A stretch of DNA of 64,000 nt from Streptomyces sp. Tue 6430 (GTDB lineage: Bacteria > Actinomycetota > Actinomycetes > Streptomycetales > Streptomycetaceae). Under the pieces are notes generated by a model that was given only the letters and a program-made list of their open reading frames with translations, ran no database searches and had not been told where the DNA came from. The stretch is taken from assembly GCA_021568835.1 (NCBI GenBank), contig JAKGSH010000010.1, positions 4,898,001-4,962,000 on the forward strand, in the 5' to 3' direction. The translations under genes and the position numbers were made by a program. Within the stretch, counting starts at the first letter, position 1. Each line of letters starts with the position of its first letter. Shown one piece after another: positions 59,912 through 64,000 of the stretch.

Positions 59912-60700
59912 GTGACACGACGAACGGACTGGGCCGAGTACGACGCCCACCCCGGAGCCTCCCGCCTGCCGGGGAGCGGGGACGGCGTCGGCCTGGCCCG
60001 GGGCGGTGAGGACCGGCCGGACAGCGGATCCCGCGGGGACGACGGACCGGCCGGCGCAGGCAGGCCCCGTGGCCGCCGCGGGGGACGTGGCGGCGAGGAC
60101 GGTTCGCGGGGCGGGCGCCGTCGCCGCGGCTTCGGAGAACCGTCCACCGAGGACGAAGACGCCTCTGCCTCGTCGAGGGCCGAGAAGGGGGAGTCTTCAG
60201 GGGACCCGGCTGAGCGGGCACGGGCGATCTGCCTGCGCCTGCTCACCGGGACCCCGCGCACCCGCAAACAGCTCGCCGATGCCCTGAGCAAGCGGCAGAT
60301 CCCGGACGACGTGGCGGAGGAGGTGCTCTCGCGGTTCGAGGAGGTCGGACTGATCGACGACAGCGCCTTCGCGGACGCCTGGGTGGAGTCCCGGCACCAC
60401 GGCCGCGGTCTGGCCCGGCGGGCCCTCGCGCAGGAGCTGCGCACCAAGGGCGTCGACCCGACCCTGATCGGTGAGGCGGTCGCCCGGCTCGACTCCGAGC
60501 AGGAGGAGGCCACCGCCCGCGAACTGGTCGCCCGCAAGCTGCGCTCGACCCGCGGGCTCGACCGGGACAAGCGGCTGCGCCGCCTCGCCGGGATGCTCGC
60601 GCGCAAGGGCTACCCCCAGGGCATGGCCCTGCGAGTGGTCCGGCAGGCGCTCGAGGAGGAGGGCGAGGACACGGAATTCCTGGAGGACGGGGACTTCTGA
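59912..60700 (+). CDS. recX: RecA regulator RecX
   Basis: Binds RecA filaments and limits them. 262 residues: a disordered Gly/Arg/Asp-rich N-terminal extension of about 95 residues (GRPRGRRGGRGGEDGSRGGR) before the three-helix RecX repeats (RAICLRLLTGTPRTRKQLADAL; LIDDSAFADAWVESR; RGLARRALAQELRTKGV; ARKGYPQGMALRVV). Typical RecX is 150-180 residues, so the extension is notable though common in Streptomyces. GTG 59912 follows the recA stop closely; co-transcription is expected. Confidence 0.93.
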   Translation: MTRRTDWAEYDAHPGASRLPGSGDGVGLARGGEDRPDSGSRGDDGPAGAGRPRGRRGGRGGEDGSRGGRRRRGFGEPSTEDEDASASSRAEKGESSGDPAERARAICLRLLTGTPRTRKQLADALSKRQIPDDVAEEVLSRFEEVGLIDDSAFADAWVESRHHGRGLARRALAQELRTKGVDPTLIGEAVARLDSEQEEATARELVARKLRSTRGLDRDKRLRRLAGMLARKGYPQGMALRVVRQALEEEGEDTEFLEDGDF

Positions 60701-61103
60701 CCTCCTGCTCCCGTCGCCCCTTCCTGGCCCTCCGTCAGGTCGGGTGGCCGTGCCGTGCCTCGCCGGCTTTCCCGCAGGGCGGGGCAGCCCCCGCGAAGGC
60801 GTCCTCCCGGCCGCCGGACCGTCCGACGCCAGGGGCTCGCGTGACGGGTGAGGGCCTCGGGGCGCGCGGGGTTGCCTCGCGTTCCCGGAGGGTCGCTCCC
60901 GTTCGGGCCGCGGGTGCCGTCTGCTGCCGCTCGCGGATCTTTCCCCGTACGGGCGTCGTCTCCCCGCGCCGCCACGGGAAGGCCGACAGGATCGACAAGA
61001 CCCGGGTGCGGTGGGTGGCCAAGGGCAACGCGGACACCGCCCCGCTGCACTGCCCACCCGAGGACTGCCCCCCACGCGCGCGCGTGCCGCGCCCCTCCAC
61101 GCT
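60701..61103. other. Intergenic stretch between convergent recX and rhodanese genes
   Basis: About 400 bases before the hairpin. An open frame from GTG 60841 (99 codons) lacks a ribosome site and any recognisable domain and runs through the terminator hairpin, so it is not called. Nothing else seen. Confidence 0.5.
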
Positions 61104-61129
61104 CCGAGGGGTCCTTGAGGACCCCTCGG
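61104..61129. terminator. Bidirectional terminator between recX and rhodanese genes
   Basis: CCGAGGGGTCC (61104-61114) pairs perfectly with 61119-61129 around TTGA, placed between two convergent genes. Confidence 0.75.
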
Positions 61130-61192
61130 GAGGACTTTGAGAGGAACCCCGGGAGGACCCCGCTCGAGGCGGCCGTTCCCGAGGCGCCCGCT

Positions 61193-61633
61193 CTACCGGG
61201 TCACCGGCAGCCCCGCCGACCGCCACGCCTGGAAGCCGCCGATCAGGTCGGTGGCCCGGCCGAGTCCCAGCTGGTGCAGGGAGACGGCCGCCAGGCTCGA
61301 CGCGTAGCCCTCGTTGCAGATCACGACGATCCGCAGGTCGTGACCGGTGGCCTCGGGGACACGGTGGCTGCCCCGGGGATCGAGCCGCCACTCCAGTTCG
61401 TTGCGCTCGACGACCAGGGCGCCGGGGATCAGCCCGTCGCGCTCGCGCAGGGCCGCGTACCGGATGTCCACGAGGAGTGCCTCGCCCGCGCGGGCGGCCT
61501 CGTGAGCCTCCCGCGCCTCCACGCGCGTGTACCCGGCGCGGACCCGCTCCAGCAACTCGTCGATGCCCACGCGCCGTTCGTCCTTCCTCGCGGCACCCTT
61601 CACCACGTCACCGCCCGCCGTGCCGCCGCTCAC
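61193..61633 (-). CDS. Rhodanese-like sulfurtransferase
   Basis: 146 residues, one rhodanese domain: GEALLVDIRYAALRERDGLIPGA, the active-site loop with cysteine in VVICNEGYASS, and DLIGGFQAWRSAGLP. GTG 61633 overlaps the cysteine dioxygenase stop (GTGA), so both are co-translated. Paired with a cysteine-oxidising enzyme, it may handle sulfane sulfur or sulfite made in cysteine breakdown (inference). Confidence 0.92.
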   Translation of the reverse strand: MSGGTAGGDVVKGAARKDERRVGIDELLERVRAGYTRVEAREAHEAARAGEALLVDIRYAALRERDGLIPGALVVERNELEWRLDPRGSHRVPEATGHDLRIVVICNEGYASSLAAVSLHQLGLGRATDLIGGFQAWRSAGLPVTR

Positions 61634-62169
61634 TGCCAGTCCTCGGGGCGCTCGACCTGCTCCAGGCGCAGCACCTGGCCCGTGCGGCTGTACCGCCGGA
61701 TCCGCGGCAGGGGCGGATAGTAGGCGTGCACGGAGACCGCGTGCTCGTCGAGGGACTCGTTGAGGACCTCGTGGACGTGGTGGCGTCCGAAGGAGCGGCC
61801 CCTGCCGGCCGGCAGCCGGCGTTCCCGGTCCACGCCCTCCGACAGTTCCAGGGTTTTCCAGCCGTCCGTGGGCAGCCGCGCGGCGAGCGCGTTCTCCTTC
61901 AGCTCGCCGCGGGCGGTGAGGAAGGCGCCCACCGAGTCGGCGTGGTCGTGCCAGCCGGTGCCGGCGCCGGGCGGCCAGCCGATCAGCCAGGCCTCGCTGC
62001 CGCCGGGCCCCTCGAGACGTACCCAGGTGCGGCCTTCCGGGTCGAGGGGGAGCGAGGCGATCAGCGCGGTGTCGGCGGCCGTACGCCGTGCGAAGTCGAG
62101 GAGTTCCGCCTGCGTGGGCGGGGCGGCTGATGCGGACAGAGCGGGGGACGCGGAGAGGAAGACAGACAC
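61630..62169 (-). CDS. Cysteine dioxygenase family protein
   Basis: Cupin iron enzyme expected to oxidise cysteine to cysteine sulfinate. 179 residues with the first metal motif HxH (GTGWHDHADSVGAF), the conserved GxxxE region (RGELKENAL), the third histidine (RHHVHEVLNES) and Tyr near the end (VHAYYPPL). GTG 62169 (VSVFLSASPALSAS) is chosen; the open frame extends further up through the leader. It lies behind a cysteine-rich leader peptide gene (62255-62302). Confidence 0.88.
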   Translation of the reverse strand: MSVFLSASPALSASAAPPTQAELLDFARRTAADTALIASLPLDPEGRTWVRLEGPGGSEAWLIGWPPGAGTGWHDHADSVGAFLTARGELKENALAARLPTDGWKTLELSEGVDRERRLPAGRGRSFGRHHVHEVLNESLDEHAVSVHAYYPPLPRIRRYSRTGQVLRLEQVERPEDWQ

Positions 62170-62254
62170 GGGTACCGTCCTGGGGCGTTCGCGGGAGGGC
62201 GCGGCCGCACGAGAGCGCGGCGGCGCGCGCCGGGGGATAAAGGGGGGTGCGAAT

Positions 62255-62302
62255 TCAGCAGGACGGACGACACACGCAGCCCGCATAGCGGACGAGGTCC
62301 AT
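62255..62302 (-). CDS. Cysteine-rich leader peptide, likely attenuator of the cysteine dioxygenase operon
   Basis: A 15-codon ORF, MDLVRYAGCVCRPSC, with cysteines at positions 9, 11 and 15 and a stop directly after the last. A GGCGGAGGG ribosome site lies just before ATG 62302. It is transcribed from the promoter at 62349-62377 and ends 85 bases before the dioxygenase start; the gap contains GC-rich inverted repeats. Cysteine-coding leader peptides that sense charged tRNA-Cys are known ahead of sulfur genes in actinobacteria. Regulation here is inferred from the codons and position. Confidence 0.75.
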   Translation of the reverse strand: MDLVRYAGCVCRPSC

Positions 62303-62348
62303 ATGGACCCTCCGCCACAGGCGCACACAGGTGTCGGTCACGATCGGG

Positions 62349-62377
62349 AGTAGACCATGCCGGGGTGAGCCGGTCAA
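62349..62377 (-). promoter_or_regulatory. Promoter of the leader peptide-dioxygenase-rhodanese operon
   Basis: On the minus strand, TTGACC (62377-62372) and TCTACT (62354-62349) are spaced by 17 bases. Transcription would begin near 62342, giving a leader of about 40 bases before the leader peptide ATG. Confidence 0.65.
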
Positions 62378-62444
62378 CCGACTGTCACCCTGTGGACCGC
62401 GGTGTGCCGGTCGGGCGGATCAGCCGATCACCGCACCGGACGGG

Positions 62445-62523
62445 ACCGCCCGGCACCGCGTCGGCGGCACCGCCCGGCACCGCGTCGGCGGCACCGCCCG
62501 GCACCGCGTCGGCGGCACCGCCC
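62445..62523 (+). repeat. 24-bp unit repeated three times plus a partial copy
   Basis: ACCGCCCGGCACCGCGTCGG followed by CGGC repeats perfectly at 62445-62468, 62469-62492 and 62493-62516, with 7 further bases. It is non-coding, between the dioxygenase promoter and the monooxygenase 3' end. Confidence 0.9.
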
Positions 62524-62592
62524 ACCCCAGTCCCTCCCGGTCACGTCACCCGGCCCCGGCCCCGGCTTTCGCGACCCGGCTCCCCATCCTCA

Positions 62593-62673
<81 letters not shown>

Positions 62674-62689
62674 GGCCCCCGATCCTCAC

Positions 62690-64000
62690 TCACCTGACCC
62701 CGGCTCCCGCCTCCGCCTCCGCTTCCGCGGCGCCTCCCACGGCCGCCTCCGCCGCCGCGTACAGATCGGCCGGGCGCACCCCGCTCAGCGCGGTGACCAG
62801 GTGGCCGTCGGGCCGGATCAGCAGGACGGTGTGGGCGGCCGCGCCCGGATAGCTCTCGGCGACCAGCAGCTCGGCCGGGCTCGGCAGCGCCGTCACCGCG
62901 GCGGCGAGCCGGGGCATGATCCCGGCTCCCACCCAGTGCCGGCGCTCCCAGACACCGGTGCCCGGCGCGATCAGCAGGACGATCAGGGCTCCCCGGCCGA
63001 GCCGGTCCCGCAGCCGCACGAAGGAGCCGTCCTCGTCGGTGACGCGGACGTCCGTGACCGGTGCGCCGGGGAGCGTGTCCACCGGCGCCTCCGCCTCCAG
63101 GCTCCGGGGCGCGAGCGGGGAGCCGGCGTACGAGCCCGGCGCGCCCAGCTGGCCGCGCCCCAGGTGGCCGTCGGTGAGCAGGGCGTCGTGGGCGCGGGTG
63201 GCGCCGGGGACGTACGCCCTTATGCCGGGGCCGCCGCGCAGTACCGGCAGGATCTGGTCGGCGGCGCGCAGCCGGGCGGCGACGACCGCGCGCCGTTCCG
63301 CCTGGTAGCTGTCGAGCAGCGCCTCGTGCGGCCCGTGGTGCCAGACCAGGGCCAGCTTCCAGGCGAGGTTGTCGGCGTCCCGCAGGCCCTCGTCCAGCCC
63401 CTGGGTGCCGAAGGCGCCGAGGAGGTGGGCGGCGTCCCCGGCGAGGAAGACCCGTCCGGCGCGCCAGCGGCGGGCCAGCCGGTGGTGGACGGTGTGGACA
63501 CCGGTGTCGAGCAGCTCGTACGCCGGTGTGGTGCCGCCGTTCCAGCCCGCGAGGGTCTCGCGGACGCGGGCGACCAGCAGCTCGGGGGTGACGAGGTCCT
63601 TGCCGGGCGGCAGCAGCCAGTCCAGGCGCCAGACACCTTCCGGCAGGGGACGTCCGGTGATCTCCCCGGCGGAGGGTCCCGAGGTCCGCCACGGCGGTGT
63701 CCGGTGGAGCAACGCCCGGTCGGGCCAGGGGAGTTCCGTGCGCAGCGCGGCGACGGCGTGCCGCTCCACCGCCGTACGGCCGGGGAAGCGGATGTCGAGG
63801 AGCTTGCGGACCGTGGAGCGGGGGCCGTCGCAGCCCACCAGGTGACTGCCGCGCCACCAGGTGCCCTTGGGGCCGCGGGTGTGGGCCGTGACGCCGGAAG
63901 GTTCCTGCTCGATCCCGTCCAGGCGGCTGTCCACGACGACGCGGACGAGCCGCTCGCCGGCCAGGGCCGCGCGCAGGGCGTCGGTCAGCAGGTGCTGAGG
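62690..64000 (-). CDS. FAD-dependent aromatic monooxygenase, 5' end beyond the window
   Basis: PF01494-type flavoprotein hydroxylase. The frame is open to the window edge (LLTDALRAALAGERLVRVVV leads into the ORF), so the N-terminal GxGxxG FAD motif is not in the window. Visible are the NADPH/FAD motif GCDGPRSTVRK, the second FAD motif VFLAGDAAHLLGAFGTQGLDEGLRDADNLAWKLA, and a C-terminal thioredoxin-like domain. The tail is Ala/Glu-rich (AEAEAEAGAGVR). Substrate not predictable; the family includes phenol, polyketide and rifampicin hydroxylases. Confidence 0.9.
   Translation of the reverse strand, partial: PQHLLTDALRAALAGERLVRVVVDSRLDGIEQEPSGVTAHTRGPKGTWWRGSHLVGCDGPRSTVRKLLDIRFPGRTAVERHAVAALRTELPWPDRALLHRTPPWRTSGPSAGEITGRPLPEGVWRLDWLLPPGKDLVTPELLVARVRETLAGWNGGTTPAYELLDTGVHTVHHRLARRWRAGRVFLAGDAAHLLGAFGTQGLDEGLRDADNLAWKLALVWHHGPHEALLDSYQAERRAVVAARLRAADQILPVLRGGPGIRAYVPGATRAHDALLTDGHLGRGQLGAPGSYAGSPLAPRSLEAEAPVDTLPGAPVTDVRVTDEDGSFVRLRDRLGRGALIVLLIAPGTGVWERRHWVGAGIMPRLAAAVTALPSPAELLVAESYPGAAAHTVLLIRPDGHLVTALSGVRPADLYAAAEAAVGGAAEAEAEAGAGVR

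Noticed and set aside
60841..61140. 99-codon open frame after recX
   Set aside because: No ribosome site or domain, and it crosses a perfect terminator hairpin.
62445..62523. 24-bp repeats as a CRISPR array
   Set aside because: Copies are directly adjacent without spacers and no cas genes are in the window.

Overview
The window is high-GC chromosomal DNA from a Streptomyces (or very close relative). Evidence is the codon usage (G/C third positions, frequent GTG starts), the Streptomyces-type rRNA operon with its leader promoters and no tRNA in the 16S-23S spacer, and a gene order that matches, from memory, the S. coelicolor stretch running from the ESX locus through rpsO-pnp, dapB, thyX, dapA, RNase J, an rrn operon, osaC/osaA/osaB, ftsK, rimO, pgsA, cinA, clgR, recA and recX. 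No insertion sequence, phage, CRISPR array or replication origin was seen.

Layout. 1-12,010: half of a type VII (ESX) secretion locus: a mycosin protease and two WXG100 proteins on +, then a leftward run eccC - small membrane protein - helical protein - large WXG-like protein - lipoprotein, and eccD on +. The last three genes of the leftward run look like a candidate secreted effector/partner/lipoprotein cassette. eccB and eccE are not in the window. 12,010-13,000: short tandem repeats, a small orphan gene and a DUF397 protein. 13,120-18,600: rpsO, a structured leader, pnp, an M16 peptidase, dapB and a TPR-like membrane protein. 18,700-23,440: two small membrane proteins, thyX, a candidate small RNA or promoter-hairpin unit, dapA and RNase J. 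23,440-29,200: rRNA promoters, 16S, 23S, 5S and terminator. 29,239-30,064: a shortened DegT-like protein and tRNA-Thr(GGT). 30,139-39,600: osmoadaptation cluster osaC (-), osaA (+, about ten tandem HAMP repeats), osaB (+). 39,755-46,979: ftsK, a RodZ-like protein, rimO-pgsA-cinA (overlapping ORFs) and clgR. 47,860-53,747: Nei-type glycosylase and Lhr-type helicase (-). 53,939-55,856: AraC regulator with AzlC/AzlD exporter. 55,919-58,452: toroid-fold protein, DUF3046 and an AI-2E permease. 58,773-60,700: recA-recX. 61,193-62,302: rhodanese and cysteine dioxygenase behind a 15-residue three-cysteine leader peptide. 62,690-64,000: 5'-truncated FAD monooxygenase behind tandem repeats.

Quality warning. 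At least ten conserved genes (eccC twice, eccD, dapB, rnj, osaA, osaB, ftsK, lhr, the AI-2E permease, perhaps the toroid protein) are broken by an apparent loss of a single base, almost always in a run of 4-5 G or C. Housekeeping genes such as dapB, rnj and ftsK would not all be dead in a living cell, so these are most probably sequencing or consensus errors. I therefore annotate each as one gene across the shift and mark the position.

The genes point to linked themes: RNA processing and decay (rpsO, pnp, rnj), lysine/peptidoglycan precursors (dapA, dapB), osmotic stress signalling (osaABC), DNA segregation and repair (ftsK, recA, recX, nei, lhr), proteolysis control (clgR) and sulfur amino acid breakdown. 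Comparisons to families and to S. coelicolor are from memory; no database search was run.
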